A stretch of DNA of 64,000 nt, taken from positions 6,405,501-6,469,500 of the forward strand of contig JALDNG010000001.1 of assembly GCA_024349245.1 (NCBI GenBank), written 5' to 3'. Position numbers and translations under genes: made by a program. This stretch comes from Neodontobutis hainanensis. Taxonomy: Eukaryota > Chordata > Actinopteri > Gobiiformes > Odontobutidae. Below are positions 1 to 11,800 of the stretch, one piece after another; position 1 is the first letter of the stretch; every line of letters begins with the position of its first letter. Below the pieces are notes generated by a model, which saw only the letters and a list, made by a program, of their open reading frames with translations, did not search any database and was not told where the DNA came from.

Positions 1-44
1 ACAGTTAGTTATTTAGCAGACACTTTTTTCCAAAGCGACTTACA
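1..44 (-). mobile_element. SINE tail fragment
   Basis: Matches the 3' tail of the SINE seen whole at 28634-28800 (AAGTCGCTTTGG... TCTGCTAAAT) in reverse orientation, cut off by the window edge. Confidence 0.6.
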
Positions 45-194
45 AATGAGCAAAACAATGGAAGCAATTTCAACAACAAAAAGCATAAGTGCACTAAGGA
101 CTAGTCTGTTAAAACCCAGCACAGTATACAAATGTATGGCTTTTTTGAAGAAGAAGAAGAAAAGGAATTGATAGAAAGGCAGTAGAATGCAGTG

Positions 195-1010
195 TTTGTC
201 AGTCAGGTGTTAATGGAAAAGATGTGTTTTCAGGTGTTTTTTTAAAAAGATGGCTACAGAATCTGCTCTTGTAGCAGCAGGTAGATTATTCAACCAATGT
301 GGAACAGATCCAGAGAAAGTACGTGAGAGTGAATTTTTTTCCTTTTTGGGATGGTACCACCAGACGTTGTTCATTAGCAGAGCGCAAGGATCTGGTAGGA
401 ACATAGGTCTGTATCAGTGAGGAGCCAGTGGTGGGCTTGTAGGCCAATAGTATAGCTTTAAACTTGATGCGGGCGTCAACCGGGAGCCAGTATAACTTAA
501 TGAAGAGAAGAGTTCTGTGTGCTCTCTTCGGTTCTTTAAAGACCACTCCTGCTGCTGCATTCTGAATCATCTGCAGAGGTTTGGTTGTGCAGGGAGTCCA
601 GCCAGTAGAGCATTGCAATAATCCAGTTTGGACAAGACAAGAGCCTGGACTAGAATTTGCGTAGAGTGCTCTGAGAGGAAAGGTCTAATTTTCCTAATGT
701 TGTAGAGGATGAATCTACAGGACCTGGTGGTGCTGGCAACGTGACTTGTGAAGTTTAGTTGATCATCAATTACCACTCCCAGATTCATGGCAGTGCTGGA
801 CGGTGTAATGGTAGATGAGCCTAGTTGAATGGAGAGGTTGTGGTGGGTTTTTGGGTTGGCCGGAATCACAAGCAGTTCTGTTTTGCAAGGTTCAGCTGCA
901 GGTGATGGTCCTTCATCCAAAGTGAGATGTCACTCGGGCACGCCGAGATGTGAGCAGAGACCGTCAGGTCATCCACATAGCAGTGATAAACACTAAACCC
1001 GAGTCGGTCT
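195..1010 (-). mobile_element. LINE fragment, L2-like reverse transcriptase C-terminal half (pseudogene)
   Basis: Two overlapping minus-strand reading frames give RT C-terminal blocks: NLGVVIDDQLNFTSHV, IRPFLSEHSTQILVQALVLS, KLDYCNALLAGLP, then IQNAAAGVVFKEPKRAH and LYWLPVDARIKFKAILLAYK, ending at RSLRSANEQRLVVPSQKG. At least one frameshift separates them, so it is dead. A second copy lies at 29430-30008. Confidence 0.8.
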
Positions 1011-1090
1011 CTGATCCTTGCTCAGAGACAAGACTGACAAGAGGTTTTATGGGATTAACTCAAGCCTGACACTCAAAGATCAGACTTTCT

Positions 1091-1430
1091 CAATTCTGAG
1101 ATCAACTGATAAGAGAGCTGAGCTTATATCTCCAGAGGGAGGAGTTTCCCCTGAAACCAAACCTGATGGACCAGGTTGTTCTGGTCTCATAGTTGTTGGC
1201 CATGAAAGGTAGGTGTGACTACTGATGTGGTAGTCGTTAAGGCTCAGGAGTTTCATTAGTGACACTGTTCCATTTAGGTTCCGTGTTTGTTGTTCACAAC
1301 AAATACAACATGGCCAACGACTGTGAGAATAGAACAACCTGGTCCATCAGGTTTGGTTTCAGGGGAAACTCCTCCCTCTACAGATATAAGCTCAGCTCTC
1401 TTACCAGTTGATCTCAGAATTGATGAAGTC
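1091..1430. repeat. Inverted repeat, fish interspersed element
   Basis: 1091-1212 (reads ...TCTGAGATCAACTGATAAGA...) and 1314-1430 are the same sequence in opposite orientations, separated by about 100 bases. The right edge of the window (63905-64000) carries a third copy in the orientation of the first. The shared core includes GGAGGAGTTTCCCCTGAAAC. The family is not identified. Confidence 0.75.
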
Positions 1431-1919
1431 TCTTGGGATTGGAGACAAAACATATTTACATTGAAGACACATCTACATCTAGATGCTTTTACTGAACCTT
1501 CACAGACATTTATATCCAACCAACCTGTTAAAATCCAATTAGAGCCTGTTTAAATCCAACTAGTACCTGTTCAAATTCAACAAAAAACGGTATTGTCAGG
1601 TTCTGGAGGTGTTCTGGCCTAAATATCAGTTGAAGGTTTGTCAAAGACAAACTGCAGCATGGACAGACAGGAGTGTCACTTCTACAATAGATTTTAGAGA
1701 TAAAAAGTTGGTTTGAGCCAATATCTACTTTGAGTACTTTGAGTAGTATTTAACCACTTTATTTGAGTTTCATCTAAATATGACTCTTTTTAAACAGCTC
1801 TGACACATACATTCTTTAAAAAGGTCATGGACATAGAGATAAATGTGACGCTACTAGATTAAACACTGGTAAAATTTAGAAAAACAGAAAATGAACAATG
1901 TGAGGAAAGTCAGAAGCTG

Positions 1920-2280
1920 TGAAGCCTCTTTCAAGCCTCTCTCATGGAACCCTTTAAAAGGTCCTCAAGTAAGGGCACAACTTTACAGCAAAATACAGCG
2001 ATATACCTCCGTCCACCAGAGGGCAGGCTCCAAAAGCAGAAATATAAGAAGAAACCCATTGTCAACTTTAAAAATTTAAAAATCATGTTTACAGCCTGGT
2101 ACAAAAGAGGGTGCCGGTCTCTAGAGCTATGTTTTTACTACATGACAACTTTGTTAACTATTGTTTACTGTGCAGGAAAAGCCGAAAGGCCCGGATGTAA
2201 CCGCCATTTTATTGCCCTATGGTAAGGACAATATAGTGAGTAGAGAACCAATGGGCGGAAGACATCCATATTTTAACAAT
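1920..2280. mobile_element. Non-autonomous interspersed element, copy 1
   Basis: About 350 bases match 61000-61370 in reverse complement: GAAGCCTCTTTCAAGCCTCT, the CGATATACC..GTCCACCAGAGGGC block, CAGCCTGGTACAAAAGA, GTTTACTGTGCAGGAAAAGC and GGCCCGGATGTAACCGCCAT are shared. It codes for nothing convincing. Confidence 0.7.
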
Positions 2281-2519
2281 CATTGGATGCGAAAGGGGGC
2301 AGTGACAGTGGAATTGTGGCTAGCGAGACAACGGTGACAGTGATGGAGAAGTTTTACAAAAAGAAAAATGTACGCCGAAGTGTGCCCTGAACAAAATTCA
2401 CCCAGATGAAGGCCCTATTATCAATGCAGGTCAAAAGAAAGCAAAGACGGTGACCACAATCAAAGTCTCGAGGCAATACAGCAAAAGATACTCAAGATAC
2501 TTTGATAGGGATGACTGTA

Positions 2520-3563
2520 CACTCACCTAAAGGATTATTAGGAACAACTGTTCAATTTCTCATTAATGCAAGAATCTAATCAACCAATCACATGACAGTT
2601 GCTTTAGTGCATTTAGGGGTGTGGTCCTGGTCAAGTTACTCTCCTGAACTCCAAACTGAATGTCAGAATAGGAAAGAAAGGTGATTTAAGCAATTTTGAG
2701 CGTGGCATGGTTGTTGGTGCCAGACGGGCCGGTCTGAGTATTTCACAATCTGCTCAGTTACTGGGATTTTCACGCACAACCATTTCTAGGGTTTACAAAG
2801 AATGGTGTGAAAAGGGAAAAACATCCAGTATGTGGCAGTCCTATGGGCAAAAATGCCTTGTTGATGTTAGACGTCAGAGGAGAATGGGCCGACTGATTCA
2901 AGCTGATAGAAGAGCAACTTTGACTGAAATAACGTTACGTAACAGAGGTATGCAGCAAAGCATTTGTGAAGCCACAACACGCACAGCCTTTAGGCTACAA
3001 CAGGAGAAGACCCCACCGGGTACCACTCAGCTCCACTACAAATAGGAAAAAGAGGCTACAATTTGCACGAGCTCCACAGAATTGGACAGTCGAAGACATG
3101 AAAAATGTTGCCTGGTCTGATAAGTCTCGATTTCTGTTGAGACATTCAGATGGTAGAGTCAGAATTTGTCGTAAACAGAATGAGAACTTGGATCCATCAT
3201 GCCTTGTTACTACTGTGCAGGCTGGTGGTGGTGTAATGGTGTGGGGGATGTATTCTTGGTACACTTTAGGTCCCTTAGTGCCAAGTGGGCATCGTTTAAA
3301 TGCCACGGCCTACCTGAGCATTGTTTCTGACCATGTCCATCCCTTTATGACCACCATGTACCCATCCTCTGATGCTACTTCCAGCAGGATAATGCACCAT
3401 GTCACAAAGCTCCAATCATTTCAAATTGGTTTCTTGCACATGACAATGAGTTCACTGAACTAAAATGTCCCCCACAGACAACAGATCTCAACCCAATTGA
3501 GCATCTTTGGGATGTGGTGGAACAGGAGCTTTGTGCCCTGGATGTGCATCCTTTATGTGAGTG
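2520..3563 (+). mobile_element. Tc1-like DNA transposon with broken transposase
   Basis: The left end ACTCACCTAAAGGATTATTA and a decayed right end (3548-3563) are inverted copies flanked by TA target duplications at 2518-2519 and 3564-3565. Inside, two plus-strand frames give a Tc1 transposase: the helix-turn-helix part (SISQSAQLLGFSRTTISRVY, 2707-3045) and the catalytic part (NVAWSDKSRFLLRHSDGRV with the Asp, then GGGVMVWGMYS). A frameshift near 3000-3045 and further damage near 3380 make it inactive. A related left end alone is at 8940-9060. Confidence 0.85.
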
Positions 3564-4334
3564 TATATTGTTAATTTACCTTTTTATTTGAAAGAAGAAA
3601 TATAAAAGATCATAAAAGACTGACTGTATAATGTTAATGTTAATATATTTCAGTTGGTGGTGTGCCTTGTGATTTTTTTCAATGAAAAAAAATGTACCTT
3701 GGCTCAAAAAAGGTGGAAAAACACTGACCTAACTCACCTCCACAGTCACAAACATGAGTTGTTGTAAAACAGCAAAAAAAAAAAAAAAGTGGAGAAAGTT
3801 TTACCTGAAGATTGTTTAGAGCTGAAAAAAGTTTGTTCCAAAACATGGTTTAATGGAGCTTAAGAAAAAAGTTAAATAGTGTAATAAGTATTAAAGTGAA
3901 AAAAACAAAAAAACAATGAGAAGCTGAGAAAAATGGAAAATAGCTCAAAAATATTGACGGACATTTGAAGAGTCAGGAGTAACTTCTTAGTGTTATAGCA
4001 TTTAATGCGCCCACAGAACTCCCAGGTTGGTTTTCAAATTTTAAAAAGACGTCTAGTTAGTCTATAGATCTTTGATGTTTGCAGCATCTTCATTTTTCCT
4101 GTACATGTATGCGCTTTATTTCTATGTTGACATTTTATTTTCATATAAAAAGAGCTGTAAATGAATTTACCTTCACCTTTTACCTTTATCTCCCACAGCC
4201 ATTAATTTGATAGCTCCATTAATTTGTGTAATTTTTTCCCCTTGGATTGCAAGAGAGAGCTAATCTTGGATTTGAATTGGATTTCAATCCAGGCCAGCAG
4301 CTGGGAGAGAGCCGGACATAAAATGGGACATAAA
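3564..4334. other. AT-rich spacer with no gene seen
   Basis: Poly-A runs and low-complexity AT-rich DNA; nothing codes and no repeat family is recognised. Confidence 0.4.
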
Positions 4335-4475
4335 AAGTGTTCCCCCGCTCCCCAGACACTTCCTCCAGCTCTTCCGGGGGGATACCGAGGCTTTCCCAGG
4401 CCAGTCAAGACACATAGTCCCTCCAGCGTGTCCTAGGTCTTTCCCGAGGTCTCCTTCCGGTGGGAAATGCCTCAT
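4335..4475 (-). mobile_element. Rex3-type LINE 3' fragment
   Basis: The reverse complement matches the end of the element at 33690-34372 (GGGACTATGTGT.. then CCTCGGTATCCCCCCGG-like sequence). It is a short, decayed 3' piece. Confidence 0.6.
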
Positions 4476-4479
4476 GGAG

Positions 4480-5305
4480 CAGAGTTTGAGGGTCGTCTCA
4501 CAAACTGTCTGTGGTCCTTGGACCCAAAAAGAACAATTTTACTCTCATCAGTCCACAAAATGTTCCTCTTTTTCTCTTTAGGCCAGTTGATGTGTTCTTT
4601 GGCAAATTGTAACCTCTTCTGCACATGCCTTTTTATTTATTTATTTTTTTAAACAGAGGGACTTTGCGGGGGATTGTCTAAAATAGATTAGCTTCACACA
4701 GACGTTTTCTAACTGTCACAGTACTTACTGGTAACTCCAGACTGTCTCATCCTGGAGCTGATCATTGGCTGAGCCTTTGCCATTCTGCTTATTTGTCGAT
4801 CCATTTTGATGGTTGTCTTCCATTTTCTTCCATGTTTCTCTGGTTTTGCTCTCCATTATAAGGCATTGGAGATCTTTTTTGCTAAACAGCCTAATATTTT
4901 TTTCACCTCTTTACAGGTTTTACCCTACTCCAATCAAAGTACGCTTTTCTTCTGAACTCTGTCTTAAACAACCCATTTCAGGCTTTCAAATGCATGTTCA
5001 ACAAGTGCTGGCTTCAACCTTAAATAGGGGCCACCTGATCCACACCTGTTTTTTCACAAAATGGATGACCTCAGTGATTGAATGCCACACTGCTATTTTA
5101 GAAAACACAGCCCTTTCAACTAATTGCCCAATTGCACAGCCTTAAGTGAGTGCATATCATGAATGCTGTGTCTTGTTGTTTTCTGAGAATCTACTTCACC
5201 TACTTGTAACTTGTTTGCCCATTAGCAATAAAAATATACTAAAAACCTGGATTATTCTGTTTAGCCACATTGTACTGCTATTATTTTGAACAGTACTGTA
5301 CAGGT
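4480..5305. mobile_element. Interspersed element ending in TATTTTGAACAGTACTGTA
   Basis: The right 270 bases (about 5027-5300: CACACCTGTTTTTTCACAAA, GAATGCTGTGTCTTGTTG, GCAATAAAAATATACTAAAA, TATTTTGAACAGTACTG) recur at 45141-45390. It looks like a DNA-transposon remnant; the family is not identified and no transposase is readable. Confidence 0.5.
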
Positions 5306-5824
5306 CAATTGGCAAATCTAAAGAGTCCCTAGTGAATGAATCTGAGAGTGATTGGTGTTTTATGTCACTGTCTGTCTCTAAATGTTAGCCCTGCAACAAA
5401 CCAGTGGCCAGTGTCCAGAGTGTACCTTCCCTCAGGCCCAAAGTTGCTGAGAGAGGCTCCCGCAAACAGGATTAAGTGTTAGAAAATGAATGTTTGTTTG
5501 TGTTATTATATTTAAGAATTCAAATAATTTTGTTTTACTTATTTGGAAAAAGTAAAATAACCATTAAAAATGTAATAAAAAGTGATCATTTCAGCTGAAA
5601 TTTTGGGAGAAAACTGTTGAAAATTAGTGACAGTGGGATATATTTTTTAATAAATAAATAAATAAATAAATTTGTGTTTATTTAACACAAATTTAAATAA
5701 ACACAAATTTATGTTTATTTTAAAGTTGTTTATGTGAATAATAGGTTAAAAATCACTAGAAGACATTTGTAAAGTACTGTAACTAGAGTAAAGCAGACAG
5801 ACTAAAGACTGAGATAGTCCTCAC
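5305..5824. other. Repeat-rich spacer with no gene seen
   Basis: AT-rich sequence with an (AAAT)n run at 5648-5672 followed by inverted ACACAAATTTA copies. No ppip5k1 exon is recognisable, although the gene must continue. Confidence 0.5.
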
Positions 5825-8800
5825 CAAGACCTGGGCCAGGTTTAAACTCCGGAGACTGACGAGATCCAGACAAGAACAAACGATGAGTTCCTCCTTTGGA
5901 CTGAGTCTGAGAGGCCTCCGACAAAACCTGTACAAGATCGCACAGGGTTTAGTTTAGGACCAGACTAGGAGCAACTGCACTGAGTGGAGACATTTTGTGT
6001 CACTCAGGAGAATATTTTATTGTTATTCAACTGAACAACTACGGGGTCTTCACTGGTTAAGTCCAGGTTTAGACCTTGTTTAGACTTGTGTTGGTTCTGG
6101 TTTTGTGGACTCACCTCCATGGACCCAGTCTTGCGGTTGCGGATCATGGGTGAGCGGCGCTGGATGTTGATTGGCTCAGAGAATGGAAGTGCTTGGTCCG
6201 GCTGATCCTGGGTCAGATCCTCCAGACTTCCCTGATCTGGCTTTTTATCCTTGTTCTAAAAAAGAAGTAAGGCTGTACTAAAACCAGTTAAAATCCCGCT
6301 GAACCCTGTTAAACCCGGACTCTGTCGGACCTCAGAGGAGGCCGGTCTGAAGCCAAACCCCTGGGGCACGTTCTCCTCGGTCTCACAGCCTCTGACTCCA
6401 GGACTGAAGTGCAGCTCCACATGGAACCGTTCTTCAGAAGACGGATCCTAAACAGAACAAATAAAAAAACAGAAAATCAGAGACGACAAGCTTAATGAGC
6501 AAAGGGTTAGGGCACTGGATGAAAAAATAAAATAAAATAAAATCTCTCTTTTTATGCTAATTTTGTATCTCACATCCCAGTGGAGACCACAGTGAGACCG
6601 GACCTTTATTCGGGACAATTCCTAAACTTTTGAAAAATAAAACAAGTACTGGTGCACAGATTGAGACTGTACCTTGTTGTTGTCCTCATAGAGCATGATG
6701 ACAATCTGCGTCATGTAGTTGAGTTCAGGGACAGCGCTGAGGTAATCCATCGCCTGCTTCCACTGAGCGTCCTGCTCCTCCTAGTGGTGACACACACAAT
6801 TACACCTACTCCATCAAAGTCTCACAGAGAGACTGAACTCTGACTCGTACAATTACTGAGAAAAGGTTATTGTTGATTATCGATAAGTTCCCTCACATTG
6901 AGCAGGCCTCCGTAGCGGAACATGTTGAGCAGAGAGTGGACATGGCTCTCGCTGGTGAAGTACAGTCTGGTCCGGACGTGACGCCCCGGAGACATCACTC
7001 CACGAGAATATCTATGGGAACAAAAAAAAAACATCTGAGGGACTAATGGGTTAAAACCGGACTCAAGAGGTTAAAAACGGAATAATCCAGCTCACAGAGG
7101 GGCCAAAACTGGACTAAAGCAACTAAAACCAGACTAAAGCGGCTCACAGCGGGTGCAGCTTGTTGACGGCCTCGTCCTCGTGAGTCCGCTGTAAGTCCAG
7201 TTGTATCTTCTTCATCAGAGGAACACAATAGGCCTGAGCAATGTCCAGCTTCTCCATCTGAGTGATGCCGTACTCCTGCAGGAACAAAACAGGAACAAAA
7301 TCCAGGTAAGACAACATAACAGGGACAGAAACCTGATAAAACCAGTCCAAAACCAACTAAAACCAGGTAAAATCCAACTAAACATTGTTTAAATCCATTA
7401 AGTCCAATAAAAACATGAATGTCTAAAACCAGTCTAAACCCAGTCCAAAACGAGTCTAAAGCTAGTCTAAACCCGGTCTAAACCCAGGCAAACCCAGTCC
7501 AAACCCAGTCTAAATCTAGTGTAAACCTGGCCTGATCCAGTCTAAACCCATTATAACCCAATTTAAATCCATTCTGACCCAGTCTAAACCCAGTCTCACC
7601 CAGTCAAAACCTGCTCTGACCTGAGGGATGACGATATCGGCCAAAGCCCTGGAGAGTCTGAACAGCTCCAAAGTCCGATCCAGACCCACGGACCCGTTGT
7701 GCTGCGAATCGTATTTGATGCAGTCATAAATATCTGGGATTTTACTGATGTCATAACGACCGCTCTTCATCCGGAAGTCCCTCTCCAGCTTCGACCAGCG
7801 CTGCAGCATCAACTCCAGACTCTCACTGTGGTACAGCTGTAAGTCTGACAGAGACCAGGGTTAGACCAAACTAAACCTACAGCATCAGCTCCAGACTCTC
7901 ACTGTGGTACAGCTGTAAGTCTGACAGAGACCAGGGTTAGACCAAACTAAACCTACAGCATCAGCTCCAGACTCTCACTGTGGTACAGCTGTAAGACTGT
8001 CCTCTGTAGATGAACAGAGGTGTTTATGGAACAGGACAGTGGTGTGGAAAAACTACCGCTTTGGTCTAAAATAAACTGCTGTAAACAGTTTTATTTCATA
8101 AAAATCCTGCATACTGGTGCTAAACTAAAGGCGGTGAAGGTTCTGTTAAAGCATCACTGTGCCTCGAGAGGGCTTTTTACACTATGGCTGCTGTTTAAAA
8201 ACGGCTATTATAATGTTTTTTATATAATTTTAAGACTTTTACGTAATCTAAAATGTTCAACTCCACCTCTGGGACTGACGCAGGGACAGGGACCAGGCCA
8301 ACATTACTGCAGACCAATGGTTTTGGCAAATATGCTGGTCTGGGAGGAGTTCAGTGAGACCGTGGAAGAGGACTATCGCTCGGCTTCAAGATATTCTGTC
8401 CAAACAATTTGGCACATCAGGAGGAAGCAGTTTACAGCACTAACCTACAATTTACTTCGAAAGCGTCGCATTACTGCAGCGTCACGTCTTACGCTTGTGA
8501 ATCGCTTTCTATTTGTTAGTTAGTAAGTCTGACAATTCTCATCGGCTGCGTCTCTGAAGCGTCTTGACACAACGCTATCGATAGGTTGGACTTTTGAGCA
8601 GCTCTGTGTCAATCTGCAAGCTACACCAGGAAAACAGGCACCAAGTTTAAAAAAAAACTATAACAATATCAAAATAAAAGCTTGCTAAAACATAACAATA
8701 ATGTAAAAATTGCGCTTTTGGTAGTTTGTGTTGTCTGATCAGCAAGAAATCTCAATTTTAGCAAAAACAACCGTAAATATGCCATAAAGTTTAATTTGAA

Positions 8801-11800
8801 CAAAAGGATAAAAAATAAAACATAGTGCAACAAATATAACATGAGAGTAGATAATGTAGTTTAGCCAATTTGAAGAAGCAAGAATATCACAAATGTAGAA
8901 CGGGAGATCCACACACTCAGAGCTGTAGCTTTCAGTGTACACTCACCTAAAGGATTATTAGGAAACCATACTAATACTGTGTTTGACCCCCTTTCGCCTT
9001 CAGAACTGTCTTAATTCTAAGTGGCATTGATTCAACTAGGTGCTGAAGGAATGGACAGGTCAGGTATGGGTCAGGTCTGGACTCAGTAGGACTTACCCTG
9101 GGACTTGGGGTCCTCGAGGCGCTGGCGGATCTGGGAGGTCAGGCTCTGGATAAGGCTGTAGACCTGGTCACAGGTTCTTACCGGGTTTTGGACCAGGTTC
9201 ATAGAATTGACCAAAGACAGACTCTGGGTCGGAGCCAGCTGCAGTGAAAGACCAGATTTAGTCTTGGTTCAGACCTAGTACAGTCCTGGTTTCTCGGTCC
9301 TGGTCTCACCTTGTGGTACTCATCGGGTCCAAAGTCCAGGTCGTGCTGCAGGATCTCGTGGAGCTGGGTCTTGACTCGGTTCTGACAGTCGCTGAGTGAG
9401 TCTGAGTCCAGGAGTCCGTTCATGTTGGCGCTCTTCACCATTTGTACCAGGATGGGAGTCAGCTCTCCCTCTAATGCCAACAGGCCCTGCAGAACGGGGC
9501 CAGAACTGGATCAGAACTTAACAGAACTACATCAGTTCAGGATAAAAAAAACAACCGTTTCATCTTCTTTTTGATAGAATCGAAGCAATAGCGCTACAAT
9601 AAAACTTTTTTTTACATTACATTTACACTTTTTTTACATTTTTATTAGAAAAGTCCAGTCCACGGGAAGACTGATAAAGCACCAGTCTGCAGTGTGTTAG
9701 CTTTTTTAAAATTAAATTTACGTTCTTTTCATAACTTTACAAACATTTAGGTAAAAGGTCAACAACAGGTTCAGGTCGGTACTTGTCTAGTCTAAACCAT
9801 CTATGATCCAGACCAGTCCTGGTCCTGTTTTAATACGGACTAAACCTGAGCCAAAGACCTTCAGTAAAACTAGAAACAGGACCGTTCTAGGAAACAATTT
9901 TTTTTTTTTTTTTTTGAGTCAACACAAAACTTCAGAAGCAGGTTTCTGACCTTTACTCAGTTAGACTCAGACCAACAAAGACTGTTTTCAGTGGATCAGC
10001 TCGAGAAAGAGACCAGACCAACCCTGGACTCAGAGTCTACGTGGTTTCCGTAGTGTTCTAGAGTGTTAGTTCTGACCTTAGCAAAGGCTGCGGCCGTCAT
10101 CTGGACCCGGCCTTCGTCAGATGCGTAGATCTTCAGGTCGTGGCGGTACGTGCTGTGGAGCCGTAGAAGTCCACAGCCAGGGAACCCTGCAAAGTCCCCT
10201 GAAAACCAGAACCAGAGGGTTAGACCGGACAGAATCAGAGGATTAGACCAGACTGAACCAAGTCATAACACTGGAGAACCTAAGGGACAAGTGGGACCAG
10301 CCTGATTCTGACCCAAATCACAGATTTCACAGACACCTGCTTCTCTTCACTGGTTCAGACCGGTCTTTACAGGTTCCAGAGGCTTCATTTATAAAAAGTT
10401 TGTGTAGGATCTCTATTAAACTAGTGTGTATGCCTGGTGGGCAACAATGGCACATGCCAAAAAATATCCTGATTGATAAAACTGTGCGTAAGCTCAACTG
10501 CAATGATTTCCTAAATCCTACCTGGCGCAAAAATGTGCACGCAAGTCCGCCTCACATCATGCCCTCTCCACGTCTCCATTCAACCAAAGGATAATGCAAA
10601 TGTGTTTGTGAATGCATTTAGCCTAAACATGACAGCATTACCACCTATGGATGTGTTTTACAGTAAAGAACTGAGGCTGCTCTCGTGAGTGCAGCAAAAC
10701 TGGAACACCCCCTCTTATATTTTAAACATATAAAATTACAGTTAAAGAAATTAAAACAATTTTAACAAATAAAAAAATAAAAAAACAAATAGGCCTACTT
10801 AAGATTTCACTGATTTTTGTGGCGCCATTTTTGTCCACTAGGCGTACGCACTAGTTTAGCAGATATTGTACAAATTTTTATAAATGAGGCACTTGATCTT
10901 TAAAAGGGTCCAAGTTAAACGCAGAGATAGATCCAAATGAAGTGAAGTGAGGTCTGATTCGGATTGGCTGAAGATCACATGTTTCAGAATCACATGCTCA
11001 TGCTTCCTTTACTTGTTCCCTTCCCTCTTCTGTCGATGACCCTCAGATCCTCTATTTTTTAGATGCTCAGAGCATCGTCCAATCAGAAGGCAGCACAGTT
11101 TTCACATGACCAGGATTAGTGAGAGTCACGTTAATCAACTTTTGACCTCACCGTCAATAAAACAATTAAAAACCATCATCAGGATGAGACGAAGGACACA
11201 GCGACACTGAGTGGATGCCAGCGAAACTGCAGCAGAGTTAAAAGAGAAAGTGTCTGTTTTAGCTCTGGATACGCTTTCTCAGAGACACAGCACAAAAAAA
11301 AAAAAAAAAACAGAAAGAGAAATGGGAAGCAGCAGAAATATTGGAGATTTTTTTTATTCATTGAAAAGTAATTTTCTTTTTTTTTAATTAAATAAAAGCA
11401 GAAAAAGTTGCTGAGCGGGGGGCGATGGTGACAGGGATGGACAAATGGAACTGTTATCATGCCAAACCATAACTATGGCTCAAATATTCTACAATTATTT
11501 CAGTTCAAGCTTAAATACCAGTTATTAATGTGACACCACGTAGCTTTTAGCCCAAAAATATATATTCTCAAAGTTATATAATGGTTATTTGAGAGAGCTT
11601 ATCTCACTGACAGCTTCCTTTGCTGCCCTAAAACCTCCAATATCAGTACTTTTCACCGGGACGGTGTCATCTCGCAAGAGATTGTGGGATTTACATGATT
11701 TACGGCTCTCAAATAAAGAGTGCTGCCCAGTTTCCCAGTTAAAATTGCTTCTTTAGCCCCAGCGAAGAGAACCATGAAACCTCTGACAGCAGAAGCCTAA

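Noticed and set aside
5401..5470. Possible ppip5k1 exon in sequence around CTGAGAGAGGCTCC
   Set aside because: The translation does not match the expected C-terminal tail, and the sequence resembles a common fish repeat.
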